A stretch of DNA of 64,000 bases from Marisa cornuarietis (Eukaryota > Mollusca > Gastropoda > Architaenioglossa > Ampullariidae). Numbering within the stretch: the stretch's first letter is position 1; every line of letters begins with the position of its first letter. Positions 21,771 to 34,397 of this stretch are shown one piece after another. The translations under genes were made by a program, and so were the position numbers. Location: assembly GCA_004794655.1 (NCBI GenBank), contig SMMW01000585.1, positions 1,196,001 to 1,260,000 of the forward strand, in the 5' to 3' direction. The notes under the pieces were generated by a model. That model was not told where the DNA came from. It worked only from the letters and a program-made list of their open reading frames with translations, and made no database searches.

Positions 21771-23640
21771 ATTCATACGCAGATACGCACACACAGAAGC
21801 ACCGACATCGCGCACCTTTACATAAGTGCAAGTGCGTGAATATGCATATATAAAAATATAAACACACGTGACTTGCTTCTCGGGTGCTGACATCAAGCCG
21901 TGTATTATAAAGTGGTGCAAAACTTAGTGACGATGCCATTTTTCCCATTTAGGGGGATACGACGGCTGTCCAAAACATCCCACGTGCCGTCACACAGCAC
22001 AGACTGCTGGACACGACTACGTGTTCGGGCACCATCGCGAGCAGCAGCGTCGACATAAACACAACGCCTTAGATTGTTGCTGTTGCTGTTTCCAAACTAA
22101 ATCGGTAAAAGGTTAATTACATAGACCTGGCAATGCCATATATTCTAGTAACCCGCATTTTGAGCAAAGAAGAGCAAATGTTAGGAAGAGGGTAGGAAGA
22201 AAAACCCTCCAGACATTTTTAAAAAGGTACAAGTACAGAAAGTGCAAGTGCTAACAGTGACTTCGCAACACTCTCCCTGAAAACGAAATGTGAAATCACT
22301 CCGTTGACTGCAATCTGATGTTTCATGTTTGGGTCAGAGTCCCATCTCTCCGGCGAAAGGCATGACGGGATAAAATTTGTATTAACGCTCTCTCACTTTC
22401 TGCGTGTGTATGTGGGTATGTGAGAGGGGGCGGCATCTGTGCGCACGTGTGCATAAGTGAGAATGAGTGAGTGACAGGAAGCATTGTAAGGTTGATCTCT
22501 GTTTTATAACATTGTTTGCTAGCAATCTGTCTTAAAACATCTTCTTTAAATTATGCCATTTTATGAGATGCCGGGCTCTGTAATTTACTTGTTTATTTGA
22601 TGTATTTGTATTGTTTTATTAGATATGTTGTATACTATTTTACTGGATGTTTTGCATACTGTTTTTTGATATTATCTGTTAGTGTCGTGTTTTGTGGTAT
22701 GAGACGATGCTTTGTATTCCAGCTTTTCTCTTACTGTCATCTGTGATTCTGTTTGTATGTCAACCAATCTTCTTGAAAGTTATTGTCTAGGCAAAAGAAA
22801 CAGCAGCGCTTTGTCATCGTCTATTCAGAGACGTGCTAGGAGCGATGACTCTAAATGATAATTTGATTTTCATGCCGCACAAGCCGGCCTGTATAATCTG
22901 GAATTTGTAGGCTTGTTGATATAATCCAGACTCCGTCACAGTATTACACATGCCTGTCTGCAATTATAAAGCTCTCAGCATGAACGTGCTCAAGATCAAA
23001 AAAAGAAAGAAAGAAAACAAGAAGGAAAGAGAGATAACGAACGAAAGATAGAATGAATAGGTGGAAGATTAGACAGAGGAAAGTGGAGAGGAACATTGGG
23101 TAGTAAGATTTTGCATAAAACATTGCTGCTCTTCGTGACAAATATTTACAAGTGTGCACACACTCTGATATATCAGAAAGTAGAGCAAAAGTCTTTCTTT
23201 CTTAAATACTACTTTTTATATATCTGTATGTGTGCTTGCCTGCCTGTTCACCCACTCAAATTTTTAGCCGATCAGCCAACTATTCATTCATCTGTATACT
23301 TGTCTGCCCATGAGATTCTCTCTCTCTTTGTGTGTGTGTGCGTTAGCGTGTGGGTACGAAGTGTTTTTTTCCTCTCTGCATGCACGTGGGAGGGGAGCAT
23401 GTTTTTCCCCTGTTTCTCAATCTTAATTTATTTTTCTATGTTTCAGCAGAATTTGTCACGTAGACTTCGTTGTCTGTAGCCATGTTTCTCTGTCTCCCAC
23501 TCCCGGTTTTTCTCTGACGTGAATGCAGGACTGAGATGTCAGGGGCGCAGTAAACTACGTTCAGCACGTAACGCAACCCTCCTGGCGGCAGGACACGAAC
23601 GTAAGCCGAGGGCGTGAAGTGTTCGTTCTTTCACCACGTA
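21771..23640. other. gene-free stretch
   Basis: No supportable gene. The interval contains scattered TG and CT tracts and some purine-rich sequence (22995-23100). Confidence 0.45.
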
Positions 23641-23850
23641 CGTTTATTGTCCGTGTAAATCATGCTAGAGACACCGTCGCACTCTTCTCGCGAACACTTG
23701 GCGCCGCCATCTTATGCAAACGAGGCGATGCTGCGGAGCACCGGAAGTCTGTAGACGACAGGTAAAAATGGCCGCCTTCACGTCCGTGACGGTGGCGGGA
23801 AATAACGTCTGGAGTTGACAACTGCTTACTGCTACTGTCATATCGGTCGC
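23641..23850 (-). promoter_or_regulatory. CpG-rich segment with a TISU/YY1-like start element on the minus strand
   Basis: On the minus strand the sequence TAAGATGGCGGCGCC spans 23714 down to 23700, with ATG at 23710-23708. It matches 11 of 12 positions of the TISU element (SAASATGGCGGC), which in animals doubles as a YY1-type promoter and a start codon for very short 5' UTRs. Upstream on that strand lie CCGGAAGT-like ETS sequence (in ACTTCCGG) and a second GGCGGCCAT motif. The frame closes after 16 codons unless spliced, so this is a promoter candidate rather than a gene. Confidence 0.3.
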
Positions 23851-25174
23851 AGGTTTTATTTTCGCTCTCCGAAACACTTGAAAAAGTCTATTTATGCTTT
23901 GGTTTTTGAATTCATGTCACTTGGTGAAAGTGTAAACATTCATTAGTGAGAAAGGGGGAAAAAATAAAGAAAGCAGCAGCCATGCTAACGAAAGAAAGAA
24001 ACATGATAGTAGTTAAGGTAGGGTCATAGTTCACCGATAGTGTTTTGGTCAGTGCCGGCTTAGTGGGAAGAGGTTTGATGTGAAGTGTAATGCCTCCTAC
24101 ACTGTGAGACATCAGCACTTTTAGGATCCACTGATATAGTGGCAGAGGGGCCGGCAGCTGTACTGATCAGTGATTTAAGATTGTTAGCATATAGTGACAG
24201 ATATAGTGTATATCATTGTAATAGTTTTGTAGCAGGATGCTAGACGTCTTAATATGTGCACTGTAAGCACTGACCTGGATGTGATGTGTACATTTAATGT
24301 ACGATAAACTACAGCCTCCATGTGCTGTATTATCATTGTGTTCTCATGTTCAGATAAGCCTCGAAGATATGTTATTAGTGGGTTAATATATTTCAAGCAG
24401 TAACTGGCTTTCATGAAGTTTAACATTAACACTTTCCAATCGGCTGTAGTGTACACATGAACGACTTATCAACATTAGCCTCGTTTTGACGTAAATATAA
24501 CGATTTGTGGAAAAGGATCGCTAGTTTTGCGCTAGTGTACAACAAAGAGTTGTCTTGCATTAATATGCTGCAGCTTAAATGTGAGAGAGTTTCTGATATA
24601 CTCTAAAGCTTGATGCGACTCGAACATAACAAACTGCAAACTGTTCGCTGTGGACAAAGACGTCAGTGAAAGTGTAGGCTTCGGTCTAAAGTTGCCTGCT
24701 GTTTTTGTGGTTGTGGCCGGGAAGGACCGGGAACAAATTGATAGGACAAGACAAACAGCTAACATGCCACGCAGCAATCAGAGGGCCGACAAGCCCCCCT
24801 CCCATACCCTTTCCCCGGGCTCCTCGCACCGCCTGAAAAAGCCTGGAGCAGGGATGACTGTCATGGGAGTGGATTGAATGGATTTTTTTGGGTCTTTTTC
24901 TTCTATTTTTGAAATCTTATTACACTGCTACAGTGGCAGACCCGTTAGTGACTTTTGCGTGCGGACTGCTCACGACAGCTCGCTGTATTGATGCTTCTGC
25001 AGTATTGTATTATTGGGGAAGTATTGGTTGGTAATGCAGTAGTCTTGTAGTTTAGTATACTCTTCATGGCGAGGTACAGATTGTTTGCAAACACGCTTGT
25101 TTGTTTATTATATCGCCTTCATACTCCCTTCCCACCACTGCTAGTATTTGCCTGCTGTAGAATTTGTCAGTGTC

Positions 25175-25268
25175 ATAGATTTGTTATTACCAATGCCATA
25201 GTATTTTTCACTGACAGTGTCATAGTATTTGTCATTACCAATATCATAGTATTTGTCAGTGTCGATTA
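25175..25268 (+). repeat. short degenerate minisatellite
   Basis: About four loose copies of a ~25-bp unit based on CATAGTATTTGTCATTACCA. The copies alternate between CATTACCAAT and CACTGACAGT/CAGTGTC versions. Confidence 0.65.
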
Positions 25269-26692
25269 TTTCAAGGCGAAGAGTCTTGTGTTTGGCTTTT
25301 TTTGTTGCTGGAAGATGAGGTAGCAATGGTACTGTAGACGGGCTATGTAGCGCAAGACCACGATATTTCTTTTAAAAGGACATGACCGACTTTTCATTTT
25401 AATTGAAAGTCTGCTTCGAGTTAATTGTAAAACCAGGGTGCCTGAAAGTAATGCATCGTCATTTCCAAAGGCATTTGTAAGACGATGTGGTTAGAAAATG
25501 TTTTCCTAGCAGTACTCAATATTTTGCAATCCTGTCGCATTCCCTGACGGAATTGACCTCCTGTTAAAGGATTAGTGGGGTGAAAGTTTTTTCTAATTAA
25601 TTTTAAATTAATTGTAATATTGTGGGAATAGCTTGGCGAAAGATACTTTTCCCCAAAATCTAATAAATATCAGGCTTCCGTTCCCAAGATGCTCTCCTTT
25701 ACACATAACCAGGTGAAGACACAAGAGTCAGGCTAGTACATACCTACATTCACGTTTTGATATATCAGCCAATGGGAAAGCTGGGAACAAAATTACGCAT
25801 GGTGATGTTTGTAGGCAAATTCCTCGAGAATAGAGGGGGAATATTAACTCAGATTTAGGGAAAAAGTATCTTGCGTTTGGATGTTACCCATTGTAAGAAA
25901 ACAAAATCTTGCATTCCACTAGACCCTTAGGATAAAAAGATGGCAGCACAAGAGCGAAGTCCTGTTCTAAGCATTGCGTGGTGTACAGAATTCTAACAGC
26001 GTTTCCCACACTCGTCTTCTTGCCTTCTCTAAAGGACTTTTCTCCAGGATACTTATCATCGAATATGTGACTATGTTTGACAGACGTGTTGTAAGTTGAA
26101 ACCAAGAAAGACAACAATGTGTTCGTCTCACGTCATGTAGTGTTCTCACACCACATTGTCTAACTTGCATAACTCACATAGTCTAATGTTTTTTGCCTCA
26201 AAACATCTAGCATTTTTCTCTCACTTTAGCTAAAGATATTATCTTTTTGTTGTGTAACGTTTTCTCTTCGCGCCGTGTCACACACTTTGTCTCGTGTTTT
26301 CTTGTTTTTCCTCCTGTGCCTACCGAGCTTGAAAGTGATGGTAACAGCAGATAAATATAACCATCCTCTGTAGTAACACACAACATGTAAAACAATATTG
26401 GCGGTTGATGTACCATTGCGCTTTTAAAGCACGTATGATAGCGAGAAAGAACGGTCTCTCTATCTAATGTATCACTAAGATAGCTGAAGCGAAATTCACA
26501 TAAAGACAAATAAACACGCCGAGTAAACTTAAAAACAGTAGGAACTCTTTCAATCATAATTATAGCATCGAAGGAAAGAATGGACATTTTAGTTCTCATT
26601 GATGAATGCTGATGATAACATTAAAATACTGAGACGTCTTTTCCGGGAAGAGAAATGAATGCTTAGAGAGGTAGGACACACACGCGCGCACC

Positions 26693-26700
<8 letters not shown>
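25269..26700. other. gene-free stretch
   Basis: No gene is supportable. The 130-codon minus-strand frame at 26207-26599 has no recognisable domain and no splice support. Confidence 0.45.

Positions 26701-26740
<40 letters not shown>
26692..26740 (+). repeat. (CA)n microsatellite with CCCA lead-in
   Basis: ACCCACCCACCC passes into about 20 CA units. Confidence 0.9.
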
Positions 26741-26741
<1 letters not shown>

Positions 26742-27004
26742 TCATTTACTATCATAGTTTGATCTGACTGATATCAAAATAAACTGGTTGGTTGTCGAGA
26801 GAAGTGGAGAGCAGTCAGCGGCAGCCCAGAAAATGCGGGACAATCAGGATACACGAACAGCGCCTTCCTTGCTGGATGGTGTAGCTGAATGGAATTTGAT
26901 CGTGAATAGCAGCAGTTTCCACTTGTTCTTTACTGTTCCTGCCTACGGGCACCTAGCACCTAGCACAAATATTATAAAATCATCCTCTTCAGTTTCGTTT
27001 ATAG

Positions 27005-27060
27005 GTCCCGCCGGAATGGCTAAATATCGTGCTGCTCTTCTGGCCAGGAAACCAGAAAAG
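27005..27060 (+). other. exon-like segment with ATG
   Basis: The acceptor TTTCGTTTATAG precedes GTCCCGCCGGAATGG (ATG at 27016). The frame encodes MAKYRAALLARKPEK and meets a possible donor GTATTC after 27060. Codon use is plausible, but the donor is weak and no neighbouring exon was found. If the donor is not used, the frame runs only to a stop at 27081. This is only a candidate. Confidence 0.2.
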
Positions 27061-27953
27061 GTATTCCGTGCTTCAGTGTAATTGGTTCGCGGTGCTACAT
27101 TTTGTCGAAGTATATCGATGTTCTAAGCATACCGAAAGGTATGAATCATTGCTGTGTGTGGGCAGTGACTGCTGCCGAAAGATCGTCGACAGTTATAACA
27201 GTTTCTCTATTTCGCGTTCCAGCACAAAAGATAGAAATATGTCTGGAAAAAAGTGAAAGATGAGTATACCTGGTTTACAAGAAACAACTTATGGTTGTTT
27301 ACGCAATCAATATTGGGTCAGTAAAAAGGATTCTGAACTACCGTACATCGCAGTACTGTATTTGTTTCCGACCTAAGGGTTTAAAACAAACATGGTGTCT
27401 CTTAGTTGAAGATAATTAACGCGGGTAGCTGTTATGTGTAAAATTTGCATGCTAGCATTACTGAAGGATGATCTCATGAAGAAGGCTGGGCTAACCCACT
27501 TGATAATCCTTAAGTTTGAATATAATTAATAAACTCATTAGTATGGATTAATAATGTGTTTGTTATATTAATATGCTAGCGTCATGTTTATCAGGCATTT
27601 TTGTAAGTTGATAAAATGAATGAGTTGAAGTCAAAGTTGCTGGCAGTCAATGTGTTTAATTCATCAGAACAAACTACGAGGTATGAAGATTTGAAAAGCA
27701 TAGTTTTCAGTGGGATTTAGGAAAGACACTGAGTTATGATAAAGGAACAACTCGACAGCACGAAAACCGGTTATGTTTGCGCATCTTCCGGTGTTACCTT
27801 CGAGAACTCTCTCACACACGCACACACATGCACTCACACATTTGGCTCTGCGATACAAGTTGGAATCGATTTCCACACATACACTAAACCATAGAGTTAC
27901 TCCATTATTAAGCTCATTTACCTTTTGCAAAGGCGTGTAGAATGTTTATTTAA

Positions 27954-28126
27954 CAATAACAAGGACAATGACGAACTTTATTAATCCCAATGGGCAATGT
28001 GGACATGTGAAATGTGCTGAGTTACTCTATATAAAAAGTTACATAATAAGTTCTAGTTACAAGGCTAAAAGATATGAGCAAGTAACACAATCTAAAGGGG
28101 AAAAAAATCTTATGCACGCCTACCAC

Positions 28127-28164
<38 letters not shown>

Positions 28165-28179
28165 AACACAAACACACAC

Positions 28180-28228
<49 letters not shown>

Positions 28229-28775
28229 TTATCTGTGATTGAGCAGCCGGACTGTAGACGGTACAAACGATTTAAGGTGCATATTGCTTCTACATACAGG
28301 GAGAGCATAACATTTACCTGAACTTAATAACACAAATTCTCCCGCTAGTACATGTTTAGTTATTGACAAAATGCGGGAAGCTTTCCTGACTATTTGTTGA
28401 TCGCAAAAAGAAGTTAAATCTCTCTGCTTGATGTCAATTTACTTAGAACAGATATAGACAATGTTGTTCAGACTATTCCTGTCATAGACAGACTGCAGAA
28501 CCAGCATAAACATATGAAAAAGATAAAAGACTCTCGATAAATGATAGAAACGGGCCAGGGTTGCTTTGCTGACTGAAAAACTATTTACCTTACGCAGAAG
28601 GTACATTCTTTGCCACTTTTAACAATGTTCGGTGTTTATATTCCATTTGATCTGGCAATCACAAACAGTGCCTATAGGTACCTGAAGGAGTTAACAGCTT
28701 CAACAGACTATGTATCACACTGGGAGCAACAGTACCATCTTTATTTCTCCTAAGGTCTATGTTCAGTGCATTATG
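27954..28775 (-). mobile_element. L2/CR1-like LINE, 5'-truncated and decayed, copy A
   Basis: Read on the minus strand, this is the end of an ORF2-type reverse-transcriptase protein followed by a 3' UTR and a CATTGTCCTTGTTATT-type tail. The C-terminal region familiar from L2/CR1 elements is recognisable: FIESLLSFSY, then LAGEFVLLSSGKCYALPVCR, then VRLLNHR. It is interrupted by frame breaks and stops, so the copy is inactive. The coding remnant lies at about 28225-28775, the 3' UTR at 27954-28225. A CA microsatellite lies in the 3' part. Copy B at 48686-49213 shares the same arrangement. Confidence 0.75.
28128..28226 (+). repeat. compound (CA)n microsatellite inside LINE copy A
   Basis: CA tracts are interrupted by CGCAAACACAA-type units. 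The microsatellite sits at the same internal position as the shorter (CA)n in LINE copy B (48883-48902). Confidence 0.95.
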
Positions 28776-29285
28776 CATGTAATCTTTCTATGAAAAAATC
28801 ACAGATTAACTTGTAAAAAATTATAAATAAATAGAGATAAATAAAAAAATGTTTAAAATGGATATCTATTTAAAATGATCAAATCAACAAGCAGCGCATC
28901 AGAGAGAAAGAGAGTCATAAATTGTACCCTCATCACCAATAACAGTAGAATTAATTATAACATAAACACTATTCAGTGAGCCAACCTGAATTAATAACTG
29001 GAGGCAGAGGTAAGCTGATTTTTTTGGTATTGTTCAATAAATCTGCATCGATTTAAGTTCGTTTATCAGCAAGACAGGAAAAGAGACATAATAAATCAAA
29101 ACACTTTCTACAATTTTTGCGTATTTTTTGTTAACTCATATCTTTGTGATGTGTTCAGTCGTGAACACCTTCGAGCTGAATTTGATTTTCAATATGGGAT
29201 AACAATTAATATAGGACTTGCGAGAAACAGTATCAGGTCAAGGCATGTCTACTGTTTTAGCTCAAGAAGAACCCACATTAAAGCC
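28776..29285. other. AT-rich gene-free stretch
   Basis: No ORF, repeat or motif that I can support. Confidence 0.5.
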
Positions 29286-29699
29286 CAGGGTTTCTGCTAA
29301 GGCTAAATTCTTTGGGGTGCCAGGGACCCCTTCTTCAGATTTCTAAGGGGTCCCAGGCTAACTCTAAGGCGTCCCTTACAATGTGACAAAAAAAAATCAA
29401 CAAATCAACGAAGATTTTTTTTTTATCCACGCTGTCAACGACATCTCGGAAATAGGTTAATGGAACTCTTTCCGGTAAGGGGGAAAAAAAACTCAGTGCA
29501 AGGGAAGTTACTCTCACCTTGTAGCAGACGACAACAATAGATTAGGCTACGATGTCAGACACTACACCTACCCAATTTTGAATCTGTTCTTCGTCCAGAT
29601 TTGAAGAAGTCCTCTGGAACTCCATTGACGAAAATTGAAAGGGTCCTCCGAACTTTTAATGCGTACTGTACGCAATTTTTTGCGTTAGCAGAAGCCCTA
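29286..29699. mobile_element. MITE-like element with hAT-like terminal inverted repeats
   Basis: The left end CAGGGTTTCTGCTAAGGC and the reverse complement of the right end, TAGGGCTTCTGCTAACGC, match at 15 of 18 positions. The flanks TTAAAGCC and AAAAGCTG are suggestive of a decayed 8-bp target duplication, as hAT elements make. The ~414-bp interior has no open frame. Class assignment is inference from the CAGGG end and the possible 8-bp duplication. Confidence 0.5.
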
Positions 29700-30172
29700 A
29701 AAGCTGATCAAAACAGATAATTGTATAAATTATTTTGCATAGAATCGACTTAAAACTCGTTCAAAGCTTCCAGTGAGGACCTGTCAGAGCATATGCAGTA
29801 AGAGTTTCGTACTTCTGGAATCTGCAGTGTAAAATAGAGTCGAGGGTAAAAACCATGTAGACTTTCAAAGCAAATTAAAAAAAATAGCTATGGTCACAAT
29901 ATCACTTTTACATCTCATGACGATTTGTTGTCGTTCGCTTAAGATGTAATTTTAATTGTGATTCGCACCAAGCAATAATGCAAAAGAAGATTCCATTTAT
30001 AAAAGTATTTTTTACGAGAACACCGTAAGATATTTACAGGATCAATGATAAAAAAAAACCGACAGAATTCCCTCAGTTTTACGGGAATTCACTCCATCAA
30101 ACATCGTCAGGCTGTAATAAGGAGAGCTACAACTCCCACTACAGCGGAATCCATTGACATAAATGTATGCTG

Positions 30173-30309
<137 letters not shown>

Positions 30310-31380
30310 TGGACATTGATATATAGACGTGTCAACATGTACATTGATAGACGTGTACAGACACGAATATATTAAAATACTGACGTGAAGAAATATGCAA
30401 AGATTAGCATTCAAACAGACGAACGATCACAGTGACAAAATATATAAATAGAACTGCTATCGTCAAGCTGGAGGCAGTCCTGTTACCAGACAGTTCTGTT
30501 ACACAGTCTACACAGCTTTCTTACACAATCTAGACTGTGTAGGTCTGCCTGTTACACCGAGGTCGAGATAACCCTGCCATTGTCTTCATTGAGAACAAAG
30601 GCCAAGATATAGATGCCGAGCTGTTGATTCTTTTCGCGGGTAAGAGATGGTGCTGAAATTTCGTGGGTCTTTTGGAAGAGACAGTAGCTTCTATTGGACA
30701 GAGGGTTTGTAGAAAGGTCACTGGGAGGATTGTCTGAGCCAGATAATTGTTTATGCGGTTAAATGTTTGGTGGTGGTGGTGGGGGGGGGAGTCTAGAGAA
30801 GATCCAGAGCAGTTTCTTTCTCAAAAACCTTTCTGCTACATTACAGGCAGGTTTCATAGACTAAGTCGTATGTCATTTTTTTAGGCGGGTAAAGTATTTA
30901 GAAAATTAAGAACGATACAAGTCCCTTTTCCCTCTCGTTGTCTGGCTAAGCCGATTGCTGGAACGTGTTTATTGGTAAACGACGTTAGGGTGCAGGAACT
31001 ATCTGGAGCAGCCAAAGAAACGCACCACTCGTGATGTCTTAAAGTCTCGTTGAAATCATTTTTTGATAAAGTTTGTGTTCCGTTCTTACTGTAACCAACG
31101 AGCAGACTTTTTTTCAAGACTAAATGCGCACAGTCTTTACACTTCGAACTCTTGCAAACACCTTGCAAGCGGAGGAAGACTGGAGTTAGCGGGTTCTCTC
31201 GATGAGAAGTCTCACTGCTGTTGGTTACTAGAAGGAAGCTACGCACGAAAAGACAGTCTTCTGGGGAGCCGTTGAGTATAGGAAGCACATTTGTGTGTTG
31301 AGGGTGGGAGGAGGGGGCAAAGGGAGAGTTGGATGTCGAGGAATCCCGCTCTTTACCGGAGCATCACAGAAGGGGCGTTT
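30310..31380. other. gene-free stretch
   Basis: The 135-codon minus-strand frame at 30881-31288 has no recognisable domain and no matching splice sites. Nothing else is supportable. Confidence 0.45.
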
Positions 31381-31398
31381 AACTCTTGTTTGTTTTAG

Positions 31399-31450
31399 CG
31401 CAACCATGACTCGCGCTCAACCTCCCAAACGATTTCCAATCCGCCTTGAC
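31399..31450 (+). other. exon-like segment in a CpG-rich region
   Basis: Acceptor TTTGTTTTAG, then CGCAACC and ATG (31406), then 15 codons reading MTRAQPPKRFPIRLD, then the consensus donor GTAAGTAC at 31451. Both splice sites are good and the frame is open throughout (phase 0 at the donor). The region 31400-31960 is CpG-rich, as promoters and first exons often are. No product can be recognised. Confidence 0.3.
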
Positions 31451-31960
31451 GTAAGTACCTTGATCTAGGCAGGCCGCGTTCGGAGCTAGGGTCGATCCCA
31501 GGAGAACAATCGGACAACACAAGATGGCGCGAAGAGCGGTCGCGCGGTCAAAACAAACAACGCTAAGCGTGGGGCGAGCGATCAGCGACTACCGGTCGAC
31601 GGGGGCTGTCCTTTGCACGCTGTCACTTGCCATTTCAGACCCCACAGTGAACGACGTTAGGAACCGATGACAAAAAACGGAAGACTAGTGGAGAGGAGCT
31701 GGGGTACAGGGGGTCGAAGAGGTGGAGGTTGGAGAGGAAGCTTAGCGTCGTCACGTCTGGTTGTTTGCTCACGTCATCGCCTGCTTGTGGTCGCCGCTGC
31801 TGTCCGTCGCTGGATCGTCATCAACGCCTCAGCTATTTCAGCGGCTTGGCGGGTGACGCCCGATCGTTAGGTCCTCCGCTTCCAGAGCCTCTTCATCCTC
31901 GCCTGAGGGCGCTGCTCGCCAGTTTCAGTTCGAATCTTAACGTACATTTCCTTCTCTTTT
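31451..31960 (+). promoter_or_regulatory. CpG-rich segment with an AAGATGGCG motif
   Basis: CpG density is well above the surroundings. ACAAGATGGCGCG at 31522-31534 resembles the TISU/YY1 start element. Its ATG opens a 48-codon frame, rich in Arg and Ser and without a recognisable domain. The segment could be a promoter of an unseen transcript on either strand. Confidence 0.25.
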
Positions 31961-32501
31961 AAAACCGCCCCATAGCATTCTTTTTTGGCAATCGATAGAC
32001 TGTCGTGAATATCGATGACAATTGTTTTTATTTGCGTCCATATTTCGTCTCCTCCTACAAATCTTCTTTCTGCCCTTCTCCTCCTGCTGCTGCAACATGA
32101 GTTCAGCTCAGCAGACTGGTAACACGCCCAGGATTGCTTTTGTGAAAGCGAGTGCGCCGTGTTAACTGATGATCTGTACTCATTATGTGATGTGATAACG
32201 AGTTCAAGGAAAACTGAAAAGTTCACTGGATTCTTTGTAGGATCTGCAAAGTCACTATGTAAAAGGACGAAAAATCTCTAAAGATCTGCAACCTCTAATG
32301 ACAATTTTTGCTGTTACTGCGGGCCTGACACAGTGACCTGATGTGAACCGCCTTTACATGACAGGAATCTCGATCACCAGGGCACTTGCCGTAATGTATT
32401 GTAGAAGCCCTCCGGATGTACACAGCAATACCCATTTCCTCGATACGCTTCTCCAAAATTTATCTTCCTTTATTTTTGATGTTATTATCTTTTCCTCTCA
32501 G

Positions 32502-32622
32502 CCACACGTGGGCCCTATGATTCAGTCCTTAACAGGTCCGCGCACCGATGACAGATATGATAACTGTGCCGCTGCTGTCGTCAACAATTATTCCATCACA
32601 GTGGCGGAAGAAAGTCGTTTGA
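32502..32622 (+). other. exon-like segment
   Basis: A strong polypyrimidine tract and acceptor (TTATCTTTTCCTCTCAG) precede 121 nt that stay open in the frame beginning PHVGPMIQSLTGPRTDDRYD, ending at a possible donor GTAAGA. No family is recognisable and no partner exon was found. Confidence 0.2.
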
Positions 32623-32810
32623 GTAAGAGGAAGCGGGAAGCGGTGTGAGGTCCTTGTCCGATATTTGTATGTCGACCAGTTCCGTACTTCCATTTTGATA
32701 CCAGTTGTGTTTTCGGCAGTTATAATGGACAGTCCGATAAGTGTAAGAGCCCAGTAATTTCTTTTAATTAGACCTCGATGCTTCGATTACTGGCAAACAT
32801 ACACACGCAG

Positions 32811-32819
32811 GCACCCACT

Positions 32820-32858
<39 letters not shown>

Positions 32859-32897
32859 GCACCCACTTACAGACACACGCACACACACACACACAGA
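32811..32897 (+). repeat. (CA)n microsatellite, interrupted
   Basis: Two CA runs are separated by CGCACGCACCCACTTACAG. Confidence 0.9.
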
Positions 32898-33910
32898 AGT
32901 ATTTAGAAGCAGGTGTTACGCTCGCAGATCGTGCAAGCAGACACTACACTGACCGTGCACACAGACGTTCTGAGATCGGACCTGCACTAAAGGACTGAGC
33001 ACATTCTGAGATTGGACCTACACTAATATACTTTGCGCACAAACATTCTGTTAACCGTCTGTCGTGAAGATCATTCCCCCTCCCCTCCCCTCCCCAAGAG
33101 AAAAGGAAGAGAAATTATAAAGGCGCGCAAGTCTCTTCAGTGCAGACATTTTGGGGAAAAAGTGCGAGAGCCTTGCGGCCGTTCCTCGGTGCCAGAACGA
33201 GGCTCGGGGTCATTAAAAATCGTTTCTATTCCAGATATTGCTTCTTAACTGTTCCCACAACAAACAAAGGCTTCTCTGGGAGGGCGGGATTACGACCAGC
33301 GCACGTCTAAATGACGAAACACAAGACGCACCTCCAGACATGGGTCTGAGGCAGGAGAACACCCATGATCTACAGCACACTACCACCACCATGCTTTAAA
33401 TTGGCTTCCTTTCTTTGTAATATACACGTCGTTGTGCTCGATTTCAAAGGAATATGGGAAACAGTTTGTTAACACTTGATGAAAATCTTCAGGACATTTT
33501 TGTGTGTGAGGTACAATGGAGGGGGGGGATAGCGATGTTAAAATGGAGGGGGTGGAAAACGGAAGGAAGGAAAAAAGAAAAAAAGAGCTGTAAAAGTGAT
33601 TCTGCACAGAGACTCGTTCGTTGGTAGTGTACTGCGCTTCCGGTGAGGTTGTTGAAACTATGACTATATTTTCCAGAATAAGCTCGGCACTGTGGCCGGC
33701 CGGCCGCCCAGCCTCACTGTGTACTGTTGGTGTCTGTCGAAAGGCTTAAGTGCTTGAAATTTGTGATGGAATTAAAAGTAGTCTAGACATCAATAAAAAC
33801 AGATTAAGAGAGTGTCTGGTGACAACTGTCTTGTGAGGCTCGTTTTGGCAAAAGCTTTTGTCTTTAAACTGAGTTTTGGAAAATTGCTGCTTGCTCATCG
33901 TACGTCGTAT

Positions 33911-33913
<3 letters not shown>

Positions 33914-33968
<55 letters not shown>
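33914..33968 (+). repeat. (CA)n microsatellite
   Basis: About 27 uninterrupted CA units. Confidence 0.95.
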
Positions 33969-33970
<2 letters not shown>

Positions 33971-34333
33971 AAGATGCAATGTAAACATATAGATTTTATA
34001 AAAATAAAAGTACAGATCTATCACACGTTTGAATAAGACAAGTGATATGCATAATATCACATGGTTATCGTAATAAAAATATAAAAGCGTGTGATCCAAC
34101 TATATCTGTGTTTAGGCAGATGACCACAAGTCAGAGTATTTACTTGGTTAATATTTATATATTGTGGTACAATGGAATATGTGAGATTTATTTCTTTATT
34201 TCTTTTTTTAGTTTCATTGTTCTTTTTTCCGCCGATGAGGGCAGATTCAAAGCGTATTAACACGTACATACCCGAAGGTACACAAACACACACTTTAAGT
34301 GGACATAAAACGACCCTGACGATTATTCACACC

Positions 34334-34335
<2 letters not shown>

Positions 34336-34395
<60 letters not shown>
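34336..34395 (+). repeat. (CA)n microsatellite
   Basis: About 29 uninterrupted CA units, only about 370 bp after the previous one. Confidence 0.95.
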
Positions 34396-34397
<2 letters not shown>

